Of a stretch of 64,000 bases of DNA, positions 36,660 through 45,392 are shown piece after piece. Source of the DNA: an uncultured Clostridia bacterium (GTDB lineage: Bacteria > Bacillota > Clostridia > UMGS1883). The position numbers and the translations under genes were made by a program. The notes below the pieces were generated by a model. It was not told the origin of the DNA. It did no database searches and worked only from the letters and a program-made list of their open reading frames with translations. Each line of letters begins with the position of its first letter. The stretch's first letter is position 1. Where the stretch lies: positions 347,550-411,549 of the forward strand of contig CANRCD010000001.1 of NCBI GenBank assembly GCA_947629005.1, given 5' to 3'.

Positions 36660-38111
36660 ATGCTTTACGCCGGAATAGATTTGGGCACCTCGTCGGTCAA
36701 GCTTTTGCTCTGCGACGAAAAGGGCGTTGTAATAAACACCGTGACAAAGGAATACCCGCTGAGCCTTCCCCGAGAGGGCTGGGCCGAACAGGACCCCGCC
36801 GACTGGTACGGCAAAACCGTCGAGGGCCTGATTGAGCTCGTCGCGGGACGCGGCGGCGAGCTGCGCGGGCTGAGCTTCGGCGGCCAGATGCACGGCCTTG
36901 TAATGCTGGACGAAAATGGTGAGACGCTGCGACCGGCAATATTGTGGAACGACGGCCGCAGCACGGAGGAGTGCGATTGGCTGAATAACTCCGTGGGCCG
37001 CGAAAAGCTGGCCGAATGGACGGGCAACATCGCATTTACGGGCTTCACCGCGCCGAAAATACTGTGGGTAAAAAAGCACGAGAGCGAGCTTTTTGCCCGC
37101 TGCAAGAGAATTATGCTGCCAAAGGACTACCTTTGTCTGCGCCTATGCGGCGAGTTCGTCACCGATCCGTCCGACGCATCCGGCACGCTGCTCTACGATG
37201 TTAAAAACGGCCGCTGGAGCCCGGAAATGCTGGATCTCTGCGGCATTACCGAGGCTATGCTGCCGACGGTCAGGCGCTCGTACGAGCCTGTGGGGCTGCT
37301 CAAAAAGGAAATCGCGAAGCTCCTCGGCGCGGGCGACGTAATTGTCGCTTCCGGCGCGGGCGACAACGCCGCCGCAGCCGTCGGAATGGGAGTTGTCGGC
37401 TCCGGCAAATGCAGCGTTTCAGTCGGCACATCGGGCACTGTTTTTATTACGTCCGACAGTTTTTTCGCAACCGGCGGCGAGGCCGTCCACTCCTTCGCCC
37501 ACGCCGACGGCGGCTTCCACCTGCTGGGCTGCGTCCTGAGTGCGGCGGGCTGTAATAAATGGTGGACCGAGGATATCCTCGGGAGCGCCGACTATACCGC
37601 CGAGCAGGAGGGCATAACCTCCCTCGGCGATAACGGGGTATTCTTCCTCCCCTACCTCATGGGCGAACGGTCGCCTCACAATGACGCCTTTGCCCGCGGT
37701 GTGTTCGCCGGCATGAGCCTCGACTCATGCCGCAGCGATATGACGCAGGCAGTCATGGAGGGCGTGGCCTTCGCGCTCAGGGACTGCATAGAGGCCTCGG
37801 GGCTCAATATAAGCGAGGCCTGTCTGTGCGGCGGCGGGGCAAAAAGCCCGCTGTGGAGGCGTATCCTCGCGAACGTACTTCGCATGAGGCTGCGCGTTCC
37901 CGTCTGCGCCGAGGGGCCGGCCTACGGCGCGGCCATGCTTGCCATGACGGCAGCCGGCGAATACCCCTCCGTTCGCGACGCGGCCGAGGCCACTGTAAAA
38001 ATGGGCGAGCCGGTCTGCTATGACACTGAAACCGCCGCAAAATATGACCGCGCCTATAAGCGCTGGCGCGGTCTTTACAAGGCGCTCAGATCATGGTTCC
38101 GCGAATTGTGA
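36660..38111 (+). CDS. xylB: Xylulokinase
   Basis: 483 aa of the FGGY sugar kinase family, with GGAGGG before the ATG. It phosphorylates D-xylulose with ATP to xylulose 5-phosphate, the entry to the pentose phosphate pathway, in the cytoplasm. Visible signatures are G-I-D-L-G-T-S-S-V-K at the N-terminus, SFGGQMHGLVMLD, PAILWNDGRS, the LPKDYL segment, the catalytic-base region GAGDNAAAAVG, and the C-terminal LCGGGAKSPLWRRILA that contacts the nucleotide. The QMHG and NDGRS pattern favours xylulokinase over glycerol or gluconate kinase. Its position after an AraC regulator and GH30 suggests use of xylose released from plant polymer. No xylose isomerase is in the window. Confidence 0.88.
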   Translation: MLYAGIDLGTSSVKLLLCDEKGVVINTVTKEYPLSLPREGWAEQDPADWYGKTVEGLIELVAGRGGELRGLSFGGQMHGLVMLDENGETLRPAILWNDGRSTEECDWLNNSVGREKLAEWTGNIAFTGFTAPKILWVKKHESELFARCKRIMLPKDYLCLRLCGEFVTDPSDASGTLLYDVKNGRWSPEMLDLCGITEAMLPTVRRSYEPVGLLKKEIAKLLGAGDVIVASGAGDNAAAAVGMGVVGSGKCSVSVGTSGTVFITSDSFFATGGEAVHSFAHADGGFHLLGCVLSAAGCNKWWTEDILGSADYTAEQEGITSLGDNGVFFLPYLMGERSPHNDAFARGVFAGMSLDSCRSDMTQAVMEGVAFALRDCIEASGLNISEACLCGGGAKSPLWRRILANVLRMRLRVPVCAEGPAYGAAMLAMTAAGEYPSVRDAAEATVKMGEPVCYDTETAAKYDRAYKRWRGLYKALRSWFREL

Positions 38112-38122
38112 GGAGCCGGTAA

Positions 38123-38154
38123 AAAATGGGCGGAGCTCACGCTCCGCCCATTTT
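38123..38154. terminator. Bidirectional terminator between xylB and the aquaporin gene
   Basis: A 13-bp perfect stem (AAAATGGGCGGAG / CTCCGCCCATTTT) with a 6-base loop lies between the convergent 3' ends, flanked by A and T tracts. Confidence 0.8.
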
Positions 38155-38165
38155 GCGGGTTTATG

Positions 38166-38834
38166 CTATTTTTCCCCAGACGCAAGGAACTTATATACTA
38201 TCGCGGCCAGCACTCCGCCGACAAGCGGAGCCAGAATGAACACCCATACCGAACTGAGCGCCTCGCCGCCGACAAACAGAGCCGGCCCAAGGCTGCGGGC
38301 GGGATTGACGGAGGTGCCGGTGAAGTGTATGCCGAGGATATGTACCAAGGTGAGGCTTAAGCCAATAACAAGGCCGGCAACCGAGGAATTTTCAACCTTG
38401 GATGTTACGCCGAGAATGGCGAGCACAAACACGAAAGTAAGGATTACCTCGATGATGAGCGACTTTGCAATGTCGCCCTGATATAGGCCGTTAGCTCCAA
38501 GCCCGCTCTCAACGCCGATAAGCGCCATGAGCACGGCCGCGCCCGCAATCGCGCCGAGAATCTGCGCCACAACGTAGCCAACGAAGTCCTTCACCGTCAT
38601 TTTACCGCTCGTCAGCATGGCGATGGACACCGCCGGATTGATGTGGCAGCCGGAGATATTGCCGATGGAATAAGCCATAGCAACGATCACCAGACCGAAG
38701 CTGAGAGCAGTCAGCAAATATGCCGCGTCGGGCGAGGCGCCATTGCAGCCCACCACCGCGGCGGTGCCGCAGGCGAACAGCACCAGCACGAAAGTACCGA
38801 TGAACTCAGCCACATACTTTTTTACTGCTTCCAT
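38166..38834 (-). CDS. aqpZ: Aquaporin Z-like MIP channel
   Basis: 222 aa; ATG behind AAAAGGAGGGTATAATT. Six membrane helices with the two half-helix signatures H-I-N-P-A-V (Asn66) and S-V-N-P-A-R-S (Asn177), and an A-E-F-I-G-T-F-V-L-V N-terminus. The Arg following the second NPA and the His near 170 fit the narrow selectivity filter of water-selective AqpZ channels rather than glycerol facilitators. Single gene between its own promoter and a bidirectional terminator. Confidence 0.87.
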   Translation of the reverse strand: MEAVKKYVAEFIGTFVLVLFACGTAAVVGCNGASPDAAYLLTALSFGLVIVAMAYSIGNISGCHINPAVSIAMLTSGKMTVKDFVGYVVAQILGAIAGAAVLMALIGVESGLGANGLYQGDIAKSLIIEVILTFVFVLAILGVTSKVENSSVAGLVIGLSLTLVHILGIHFTGTSVNPARSLGPALFVGGEALSSVWVFILAPLVGGVLAAIVYKFLASGEK

Positions 38835-38884
38835 AATTATACCCTCCTTTTATATACGGGCGGCTTGACCGTCCTCTACCATAT

Positions 38885-38913
38885 ATTGTAGCACGGCAGG
38901 CAATGCTTGTCAA
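38885..38913 (-). promoter_or_regulatory. Strong sigma-A promoter of the aquaporin gene
   Basis: Minus strand TTGACA (38913-38908) and TACAAT (38890-38885), 17 bases apart, about 50 bases before the start codon. Near consensus. Confidence 0.75.
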
Positions 38914-38935
38914 CTGTTTTTTGTTAAGCATTAGC

Positions 38936-38970
38936 GAGTCGAACCCTGTGCGCCGCGCGGGGTTCGACTC
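38936..38970. repeat. 11-bp inverted repeat resembling a tRNA T-arm
   Basis: GAGTCGAACCC and GGGTTCGACTC are perfect inverted repeats 13 bases apart, between the divergent aquaporin and barnase promoters. The right half with its flanks (GGGGTTCGACTCCCC) has the form of a tRNA T-stem and loop, but no matching acceptor or anticodon arm is present. Confidence 0.6.
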
Positions 38971-39007
38971 CCCAACACCTATGAGCAAGCCGAGCTGATT
39001 TTAGGGA

Positions 39008-39036
39008 TTGATTTTCTTGCTTATTTGTTATATAAT
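39008..39036 (+). promoter_or_regulatory. Promoter of the barnase-barstar pair
   Basis: TTGATT (39008-39013) and TATAAT (39031-39036), 17 bases apart, 36 bases before the TTG start of the ribonuclease gene. Confidence 0.6.
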
Positions 39037-39072
39037 GTAACAAAGCAACAAACGAAAAAGGAGGACGAGCGT

Positions 39073-39621
39073 TTGAAAGGAAAATTCAAGGCCGCCCTGT
39101 CGGCGGCGGCTGTAGTCGTTATCGCGCTGATATATCTGCTTTTCGGCGGCGGAGACCGCGTTGGCTCCCCATCGCCGGAAGGCGCATCTTCCTCGGCCGA
39201 ATCCGTTGTGGCCGAGAGCGCGGCTGAGGATAAAGCTCTGACCGACGCGGAATCCTCAGAGACAGACGACAGCGCGGAGGCCGATTTGGACGAAAACGGC
39301 AGCTATACCTCAAAAGAGGACGTGGCACTGTATATCCATCTTTACGGCAAGCTGCCCGCAAACTTCATCACCAAGGATGAGGCTCGCCGCCTCGGCTGGG
39401 ACAGCCGCGAAGGCAACCTCGACGAGGTTGCTCCCGACAAGTCGATTGGCGGTGACCGCTACGGGAATTACGAAAAAAAGCTGCCAAGGGACGAAAAATA
39501 CCGCGAATGTGACATAAACTACACCGGCGGCTTCCGCGGAGGCGAAAGGATAGTCTATTCTGACAGCGGAGCCGTATACTACACCGGCGACCACTACAAC
39601 AGCTTTGAACAGCTTTATTAA
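39073..39621 (+). CDS. Barnase-type guanyl ribonuclease with N-terminal membrane segment
   Basis: 182 aa from TTG 39073, which has GGAGG eight bases upstream; earlier in-frame codons lack this. Residues 7-24 are a strong hydrophobic segment, followed by an acidic Ser/Glu/Ala linker to about 78. Residues 79-182 align closely with Bacillus barnase: KLPANFITK (Lys101 = barnase Lys27), GNLDEVAPDKSIGGD, then R-E-C-D-I-N-Y (Glu145 = Glu73, general base), F-R-G-G-E-R (Arg155, Arg159 = Arg83, Arg87) and D-H-Y-N-S-F (His174 = His102, general acid). Barnase Arg59 is replaced by Tyr133. The enzyme should cut single-stranded RNA after G outside the cell or at the membrane. The inhibitor gene follows after 12 bases. 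Confidence 0.88.
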   Translation: MKGKFKAALSAAAVVVIALIYLLFGGGDRVGSPSPEGASSSAESVVAESAAEDKALTDAESSETDDSAEADLDENGSYTSKEDVALYIHLYGKLPANFITKDEARRLGWDSREGNLDEVAPDKSIGGDRYGNYEKKLPRDEKYRECDINYTGGFRGGERIVYSDSGAVYYTGDHYNSFEQLY

Positions 39622-39633
39622 AGGAGAACAGCC

Positions 39634-39900
39634 ATGAAAAAAATTTTTGTGGGGCAAAGGGAGCTCGCGAGCCGGAACGCGTTTTATGACTTTCTCAGCG
39701 TAAAGCTTGCCCTGCCTGATTATTTTGGCCGCAATCTTGACGCTCTTTACGACGTCTTGACAGAGCTTTCCGAGCCGGTGCGGTTTTACCTGCCGGCGGA
39801 CGCGTGCGAGGCTGTTGCCGCCGTCCTTCGCGACGCCGCCGAGGCAAATCCCGCTGTTGAGATTAGGTTTTATAAGGTAATCAAAAAGCGCCCCCAATAA
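39634..39900 (+). CDS. Barstar-family ribonuclease inhibitor
   Basis: 88 aa, ATG behind AAAGGAGAACAGCC. It aligns with barstar: L-A-L-P-D-Y-F-G-R-N-L-D-A-L-Y-D keeps Tyr30, Asn34, Asp36 and Asp40, equivalent to barstar Tyr29, Asn33, Asp35 and Asp39, which plug the barnase active site. It would be cytoplasmic and protect the producer from the ribonuclease encoded just upstream. Confidence 0.9.
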   Translation: MKKIFVGQRELASRNAFYDFLSVKLALPDYFGRNLDALYDVLTELSEPVRFYLPADACEAVAAVLRDAAEANPAVEIRFYKVIKKRPQ

Positions 39901-39915
39901 GGCGGCGCTTTTTTG
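39883..39915. terminator. Bidirectional terminator of barstar and clpX
   Basis: AAAAAGCGCC pairs with GGCGCTTTTT across an 11-base loop, overlapping the barstar stop codon, with T-rich sequence beyond. It can end both the barnase-barstar and the clpX transcripts. Confidence 0.7.
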
Positions 39916-39954
39916 TAGCTTTTTTGTTTTTAAATCTGCGCGGTTTTAACGGCC

Positions 39955-41217
39955 TCACACCACATCCGGAAGCTCGGCATGGATAAACACGGGCTTACCG
40001 CCGTCGAAGCTGTCACGGTTGAAAATGACCTTGACAATGCTCTTATCCGATGGGATATCGAACATGGCGTCGTTGAGGGCCTTTTCCATAATGGCGCGAA
40101 GGCCCCTCGCGCCGGTCTCGCGCTCAATTGCCTTTTTGGCGATGAAGCGCAGAGCATCGTCGGTGATTTCAAGGTCTACGCCGTCAATCTCGAACAGCTT
40201 TTTATACTGGCGCACGAGGGCGTTTTTCGGCTCGGTGAGTATCCTCATCAAGGCTTCCTCGGTGAGGGTCTCGAACGGAACCACAACGGGGACACGGCCC
40301 ACAAACTCGGGTATAAGGCCGTACTTCACCAGATCCTGCGGCTCGGCAAGGGCAAAAAGCTCGCCGGTGTCCTTATCCTTTTTGCCGGTTATCTCAGCCC
40401 CAAAGCCAATGCCCTTCTTCCCTATACGCTTTTCGATTATTTTGTCAAGGCCGGCGAACGCGCCGCCGCAAATAAAGAGGATATTCGTGGTGTCGATTTG
40501 GTAAAACTCCTGATGAGGGTGCTTGCGCCCGCCCTGAGGCGGCACCGACGCCACGGAACCCTCAAGTATCTTGAGCAGGGCCTGCTGAACGCCCTCGCCG
40601 CTGACGTCGCGCGTGATGGAGACGTTCTCGCCCTTTTTGGTTATCTTGTCAATCTCGTCGATATAGATAACGCCGCGCTCGGCCAGAGCAATGTCGTAGT
40701 CGGCGGCCTGAATCAGCTTAAGCAGGATGTTTTCAACGTCCTCGCCCACATAACCGGCCTCGGTCAGGCTGGTGGCGTCGGCTATGGCAAAGGGCACCTG
40801 AAGGATTTTCGCCAGCGTCTGGGCAAGGTAAGTCTTGCCGCTGCCGGTGGGGCCCAGCATGAGAATGTTGCTCTTTTGTATTTCAACGCCGTCGTCCTCG
40901 ACTTGGGCGTTAATGCGCTTATAGTGGTTGTAAACCGCCACGGCAAGACTGCGCTTGGCTTCCTCCTGCCCAACTACATACTCATCGAGAATCTCCTTTA
41001 TCTCCACCGGAGTGGGCACTCCGTCAACGGAGGGCAGCTCGGCCCCGTCGCTGTCAAAGTCATCGTATTCGTCGAGAATAATGTCGTAGCAGGCGCGAAC
41101 ACAGTCGGCGCAGATATATGCGTCAATGCCCGCTATTATCTGGTGGCCGCTTATCTGCGACTTGCTCCTGCCGCAGAACGCGCAAAAGACCTGCTGGTCG
41201 TCACGGTTGTTTGCCAT
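39955..41217 (-). CDS. clpX: ATP-dependent Clp protease ATP-binding subunit ClpX
   Basis: 420 aa, ATG behind AAGGGATGG. N-terminal zinc-binding domain with Cys12, Cys15, Cys36, Cys39. AAA+ core with Walker A GPTGSGKT (about 122-129), Walker [10 protein letters not shown], a sensor region and the ClpP-docking IGF loop in KGIGFGAEI. It unfolds tagged proteins and feeds them to ClpP in the cytoplasm. Gene order tig-clpP-clpX is the usual Firmicutes arrangement and all three read in the same direction here. Confidence 0.97.
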   Translation of the reverse strand: MANNRDDQQVFCAFCGRSKSQISGHQIIAGIDAYICADCVRACYDIILDEYDDFDSDGAELPSVDGVPTPVEIKEILDEYVVGQEEAKRSLAVAVYNHYKRINAQVEDDGVEIQKSNILMLGPTGSGKTYLAQTLAKILQVPFAIADATSLTEAGYVGEDVENILLKLIQAADYDIALAERGVIYIDEIDKITKKGENVSITRDVSGEGVQQALLKILEGSVASVPPQGGRKHPHQEFYQIDTTNILFICGGAFAGLDKIIEKRIGKKGIGFGAEITGKKDKDTGELFALAEPQDLVKYGLIPEFVGRVPVVVPFETLTEEALMRILTEPKNALVRQYKKLFEIDGVDLEITDDALRFIAKKAIERETGARGLRAIMEKALNDAMFDIPSDKSIVKVIFNRDSFDGGKPVFIHAELPDVV

Positions 41218-41238
41218 TATACCATCCCTTTTCGACTT

Positions 41239-41820
41239 TTATTTTCTCTCTATGACCTTATCTATAAGCCCGTAATTAAGAGCCTCCTCGGCGGTGAGGA
41301 AGTTGTCGCGCTCAGTGTCGGCCTTAACCTGCTCAAGGGGCTTGCCGCAGTTTTCGCTGAGTATTTTGTTCAGCTTGTTCTTAATGGCCACAAAGCGGTC
41401 GGCGTGGATTTGGATATCCGTAACCTGCCCCTGATAGCCGCCCAGAGGCTGATGGATCATAATCTCGCTGTTTGGCAGGGCAAGACGCTTGCCCTTGGTG
41501 CCGCTGCTGAGGAGGAACGCGCCCATGCTGGCCGCCATTCCCACACATATCGTGGAAACGTCGCACTTGATGTAGCGCATGGTGTCGTAGATGGCCATGC
41601 CGGCTGTCACGCTGCCGCCGGGGCTGTTGATGTAAAACATAACGTCCTTATCCGGGTCCTCGCTCTCAAGGAACAGAAGCTGAGCCACGATAAGGCTGGC
41701 GGTAGTATCGTTTACCTCCTCGCTGAGGAAGATTATCCTGTCCTTCAAAAGACGGGAATAAATGTCGTAGCTGCGCTCGCCCTGACCGGTTTGCTCAATG
41801 ACGTAGGGTACTAATGCCAT
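41239..41820 (-). CDS. clpP: ATP-dependent Clp protease proteolytic subunit ClpP
   Basis: 193 aa, ATG behind CAGGAGGAAAAAATC. Serine protease of the barrel-shaped Clp complex; catalytic Ser98 in G-M-A-A-S-M-G, His123 in M-I-H-Q-P-L-G-G and Asp172 in the D-T-E-R-D segment are all present. It lies 21 bases upstream of clpX and 247 bases after trigger factor. Confidence 0.97.
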   Translation of the reverse strand: MALVPYVIEQTGQGERSYDIYSRLLKDRIIFLSEEVNDTTASLIVAQLLFLESEDPDKDVMFYINSPGGSVTAGMAIYDTMRYIKCDVSTICVGMAASMGAFLLSSGTKGKRLALPNSEIMIHQPLGGYQGQVTDIQIHADRFVAIKNKLNKILSENCGKPLEQVKADTERDNFLTAEEALNYGLIDKVIERK

Positions 41821-42067
41821 GATTTTTTCCTCCTGAAATATTTTATTTTATAACCTAAGCGCAGACGTCCCATGCCGCAAAGCACGGCGGGTTCCATTTC
41901 AGAATTTCAGCGGGAGTTATAATCTCCCACTGAAGCCCTGAGGAGCTATAGCTCCCCGCGCAGGTTGCAATCTAACGCAAGCTCTGCTTTAAGCTTAACA
42001 AATCATTGCTCCGATTTAAAGCGGTGCGCGGAGCCAATAGCTCCGGCACGTGCTTGCCCATGAAGCT
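41821..42067. other. tig-clpP intergenic region with three stem-loops
   Basis: 247 bp holding three separate hairpins on either strand: TTCAGCGGGAG / CTCCCACTGAA at 41906-41934, the palindrome GGAGCTATAGCTCC at 41943-41956, and CGGAGC / GCTCCG at 42029-42045. No coding frame is convincing. They could be processing sites, a leader structure for clpP or dispersed repeat debris. Confidence 0.5.
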
Positions 42068-43360
42068 TTATTCCTGCTTCATAACCGCGTTCTCCACAAG
42101 GAATTTTACGGTTTTTGTAAGGCTCAGATCATCCTTAAGCGCCTCGGCGTTGGGGGCCATAAGCTCCTTGACCTTTTCTACCTCCATACCGTAGGTCTCG
42201 GCCATCTTGGCGTATTCGGCCTCAAGGTCCTCATCTCCGGCCTCAATGCCCTCGGCCTTTTTGATTGCCTCAAGCACAAGCGTGTTCTTCACGGCCTCGG
42301 CCGCGCCGGAACGCATCTGCTCTTTTATGTTCTCAAGTGTCTGGCCTGTGTACTTCATGTAGTTTTCAAGAGTGAGGCCCTGGCTTTGCATACGGTTGGC
42401 CATATCGCGCACCTGACGCTCGCACTGCTGGTCTACCATGCAATCGGGCACATCCACCTTGGCGTTGGCCACAACGGCGGCCACAACGGCATCCTCGTAG
42501 CGGTGCTCGGCCTCGTGCTCTTTGGCGTGGGCCAGATTTTCGGCGGTGCTTTTGCGAAGCTCCTCAAGAGTGTCAAACTCGCTGACGTCCTTGGCAAACT
42601 CGTCGTCAAGCTCGGGCAGGTTCTTGCGGGCGAGCTTGTGCATTTTGCACTTGAACAGCGCGGCCTTGCCTGCGAGCTCGGCAGCGTGATAATCCTCGGG
42701 GAAGGTGACGTTTACGTCAATATCCTCGCCGATTTTCCTGCCGATGAGCTGCTCCTCAAAGCCGGGGATAAACTGACCGCTGCCAAGCTCCAGCTCAAAG
42801 CCCTCGGCTTTGCCGCCGTCAAAGGGCTTGCCGTCCACGCTGCCGTCAAAGTCGAGGGTTACGGTATCGCCCTTAAGGGCCTCGCCCTCCTCAATCGTTT
42901 CAATGCTGGCGGCGTTTTCGCGCATTTTGGCTATCTCGTCATTAATCTCCTCGTCGGATACGACAACGGAGGGTTTGACGGCCTCAACGCCCTTATACTC
43001 GCCGAGAGTTACCTCGGGACGGACGGTGACCGTGGCGGAGAACACAAGGTTCTCACCCTCCTTAATGGTGATTACGTCTATCTTGGGCATTTCTACGGGA
43101 TCAATGCCGCTCTCCTCAACGGCGGCGTCATAGGCGTCGGGCACGCAGAAGTTGACGGCGTCGTCGTAGAATACCTCCTCGCCGTAGTACCTTTCGATTA
43201 TGGCCTTGGGCACCTTGCCCTTGCGAAAGCCGGGAATGGCTATGCTCTTAACATTTTTACGGTAGCTTTTCTGCATTGCGTCGGCGAAAACCGCGGCGTC
43301 TATCTCGATTTCCAGATAGGTCTTGCCGTTTTCCTTAGGTTCAACCTTCAATACTTTCAT
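42068..43360 (-). CDS. tig: Trigger factor
   Basis: 430 aa, ATG behind CAGGAGGAATTAACC. Ribosome-binding N-terminal domain with the signature G-F-R-K-G-K-V-P (44-51), an FKBP-type peptidyl-prolyl isomerase domain (about 155-245: V-T-L-D-F-D-G-S-V-D-G-K-x-F, then F-I-P-G-F-E-E-Q-L-I-G), and a helical C-terminal chaperone domain. It folds nascent chains at the ribosome exit. Confidence 0.97.
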   Translation of the reverse strand: MKVLKVEPKENGKTYLEIEIDAAVFADAMQKSYRKNVKSIAIPGFRKGKVPKAIIERYYGEEVFYDDAVNFCVPDAYDAAVEESGIDPVEMPKIDVITIKEGENLVFSATVTVRPEVTLGEYKGVEAVKPSVVVSDEEINDEIAKMRENAASIETIEEGEALKGDTVTLDFDGSVDGKPFDGGKAEGFELELGSGQFIPGFEEQLIGRKIGEDIDVNVTFPEDYHAAELAGKAALFKCKMHKLARKNLPELDDEFAKDVSEFDTLEELRKSTAENLAHAKEHEAEHRYEDAVVAAVVANAKVDVPDCMVDQQCERQVRDMANRMQSQGLTLENYMKYTGQTLENIKEQMRSGAAEAVKNTLVLEAIKKAEGIEAGDEDLEAEYAKMAETYGMEVEKVKELMAPNAEALKDDLSLTKTVKFLVENAVMKQE

Positions 43361-43694
43361 GGTTAATTCCTCCTGTAGTTCATCTTTATACCATTAGTCA
43401 AGGTATATTTATATCATAAAACATGAAAAAAATCAATAGTTTTTTTCAATATTTTTTCGAGGATATATGCGCCGGTTTTATGTATATCGTCCAAAGCACG
43501 CGCGCCGTTCGGCCCACTTTTCATTATATGCCCAATTATAGCCATTCTCGCAGGAAAAAATTCAAAAAAATGTAAGCTTTGCAATGATAAAATATGTCGA
43601 AAGAGGTTTCGGCGCATTATTTAAGCCGAATTACGGGGCTGCGGACGGCCACAGGTCAATATCACACCCTTCCGCATTGCTGTACGCTTTAAAT
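43361..43694. other. Intergenic region upstream of tig
   Basis: 334 bp between the methyltransferase stop and the tig start. It contains the tig promoter. A minus-strand frame of 43 codons (ATG near 43545, ending at 43414) overlaps that promoter and has no clear ribosome site; I do not call it. No terminator for the methyltransferase is obvious. Confidence 0.5.
43408..43436 (-). promoter_or_regulatory. tig promoter
   Basis: Minus strand TTGATT (43436-43431) and TATAAA (43413-43408), 17 bases apart, about 48 bases before the ATG. Confidence 0.6.
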
Positions 43695-45392
43695 TCATTG
43701 CGCCTCAAGGCCGTAAAGCTCCCAAATGAGCCCGTCACGGTCTTTGGCGGCGAGAATCTCCCGTTGGCGTTCGGGCTCGATAAAGGGTATGGGCACCTCT
43801 TCAAGATGCCAGCGCAGCCACTTTTGCGCGTCAAAGCTCTTTTCAAGAAAAAATCCCACGGCGGCGGAATTCAGCACCGCGGTTATGTAATCAATAGACA
43901 GCCCCGGGATGTTCGGTATAATGATATTGCAACTGTTCAGCGTCAGGCGGGAAAGGCGGTCCACAGCGAAAACGGGCCGCCTGCCAATAAAACGGTAGAC
44001 GATTTTCTCCTTTGCGCGGTAAACCTCCTCCGGCGCGCACTGTTGCAGGCGCGAGGGCTTGAAAACTATGTAGGAGCGCGGCTCAGCTATGGAAAACGGC
44101 GATACGTCGCCGCCGCGTATGACTGGCTCCGCACCGGAAACGCGCCCGCCGAGGGCGGCGGAGTTGCCGCCTGTAACCACGCCAAGCGCAAAGCGGGCTC
44201 GTCCCTTTAAGAACACGGCGTTTTCAAGCTCCCTCATCCGACGGAGCTTTTTGTATTCATCGTCGGTAGCCTTAAGGTTAAGGCAGCGGCGGCCGTCGCG
44301 CTCGGTATGAACGGTGAAGTCCGAATTCACGCGGCAGCCGACGGTTCCGCGGCCGCCCTTCTCAGCCGAGAGCGCCACGGCGGGGCAACTGACTCCGTCA
44401 AACCCGCAGCCCACAAAGTCCGCCGAAACGAGCCTCGCCTCGGCAAGCAGCCTTTCGCGCACGGCTCCGTGGCGCAGAGCGGTAAGCAGGGATTGCGGCA
44501 GCACCAGCGAAAGGCGGCCGCCGGCTTCGAGCACGTCAAGGGAATGGAGCAAGAACCGGCCCGAGGCCTCGGGCGATCCTCCCCACGGGGGATTGCCCGC
44601 CACCGAACGGAAGGGCCCCTCTACGTCAAAAAAACTTTTGCATTTTATATTTTCAAAAAGGTAGTCCGCTCCGAGTTCCGGCCTGCGGCGGAACAGATTT
44701 ATTCGCGCCAGCGCCACGGCTGTGCTGTCAACGTCCACGGCAAACAGGCCGCGCGTATCGCCGAGCTTATCCGACAGCGCCAGAAGGAAGCTGCCCGAGC
44801 CGCAGCAGGGGTCAAGCGCCGGCCCCTCGGTAACTGCTCCGCAAGCCAGCGAGGCCACCCTCGGCGGGGTGTAGTAAGCTCCGCTCCTGCGGCGGAGATT
44901 TAACGGCAGCAACGACATATAGATAAAGCCCAGCACATCCTGTTTTTTGTCAGGAGTCCAGCGGGCCGAAAGTACGGGCCGTGTTTTTTCGGTCGGGGTA
45001 AATCCGCCAAGCAAATCGCTGAAAAGCTCGGCACAGTCTGGCTTGAGCGTCCCGTCAAGAAAGGCGTCGGTCAGGTTTTCGCCATCGCAAAAAAGCCGCA
45101 GCGCGGCCTCGGTGAGTATAACACGTATCTCGCCATCTGAAAATTCGCCCCCAAGCAGGGCGGCAAGCTCACGGTGGCCGTCTATGTAGCCGCAGTAGGT
45201 TTCGCTATGGCGGAGAGCGGTTTTGTTGCGGCGGCTCCTCAGGCCCTCGCCGGATAATATCTTATTGTGCAGCTCCTCAACATGGGCCAAAGACAGACTT
45301 TCAAGCTTCCCCAGCCGCAGCCAGTTGCGCACTGTGGCCGCCGACACCCCAAGGGCGGCGGCGACCTCGTTTACGCTATTCATCACTTTCAT
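43695..45392 (-). CDS. N6-adenine DNA methyltransferase with N-terminal helix-turn-helix
   Basis: About 565 aa starting at ATG 45392 or 45383; both lie inside the end of cdaR, so translation is probably coupled. Residues about 5-30 are an excisionase/MerR-like HTH (V-N-E-V-A-A-A-L-G-V-S-A-A-T-V-R-N-W). The catalytic core has motif X (R-R-S-G-A-Y-Y-T-P), the AdoMet-binding motif I A-L-D-P-C-C-G-S-G-S-F near 192-202, and the catalytic N-P-P-W near 267, giving a gamma-type adenine methylase. The C-terminal half resembles the TaqI-like target-recognition domain. No restriction nuclease gene is adjacent, so it may be a solitary methylase with an epigenetic role or a degenerate type IIG enzyme without its nuclease. 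The recognition site is unknown. Confidence 0.8.
   Translation of the reverse strand: MKVMNSVNEVAAALGVSAATVRNWLRLGKLESLSLAHVEELHNKILSGEGLRSRRNKTALRHSETYCGYIDGHRELAALLGGEFSDGEIRVILTEAALRLFCDGENLTDAFLDGTLKPDCAELFSDLLGGFTPTEKTRPVLSARWTPDKKQDVLGFIYMSLLPLNLRRRSGAYYTPPRVASLACGAVTEGPALDPCCGSGSFLLALSDKLGDTRGLFAVDVDSTAVALARINLFRRRPELGADYLFENIKCKSFFDVEGPFRSVAGNPPWGGSPEASGRFLLHSLDVLEAGGRLSLVLPQSLLTALRHGAVRERLLAEARLVSADFVGCGFDGVSCPAVALSAEKGGRGTVGCRVNSDFTVHTERDGRRCLNLKATDDEYKKLRRMRELENAVFLKGRARFALGVVTGGNSAALGGRVSGAEPVIRGGDVSPFSIAEPRSYIVFKPSRLQQCAPEEVYRAKEKIVYRFIGRRPVFAVDRLSRLTLNSCNIIIPNIPGLSIDYITAVLNSAAVGFFLEKSFDAQKWLRWHLEEVPIPFIEPERQREILAAKDRDGLIWELYGLEAQ

Noticed and set aside
38936-38990. A tRNA gene
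   Set aside because: Only a T-arm-like segment is present; no acceptor or anticodon stem can be formed in either direction.
39979-41814. Plus-strand open frame of 611 codons opposite clpX and clpP
   Set aside because: Antisense to two certain housekeeping genes; no ribosome site or recognisable domain.
43414-43617. 67-codon minus-strand protein upstream of tig
   Set aside because: It overlaps the tig promoter, lacks a ribosome site and resembles no family.
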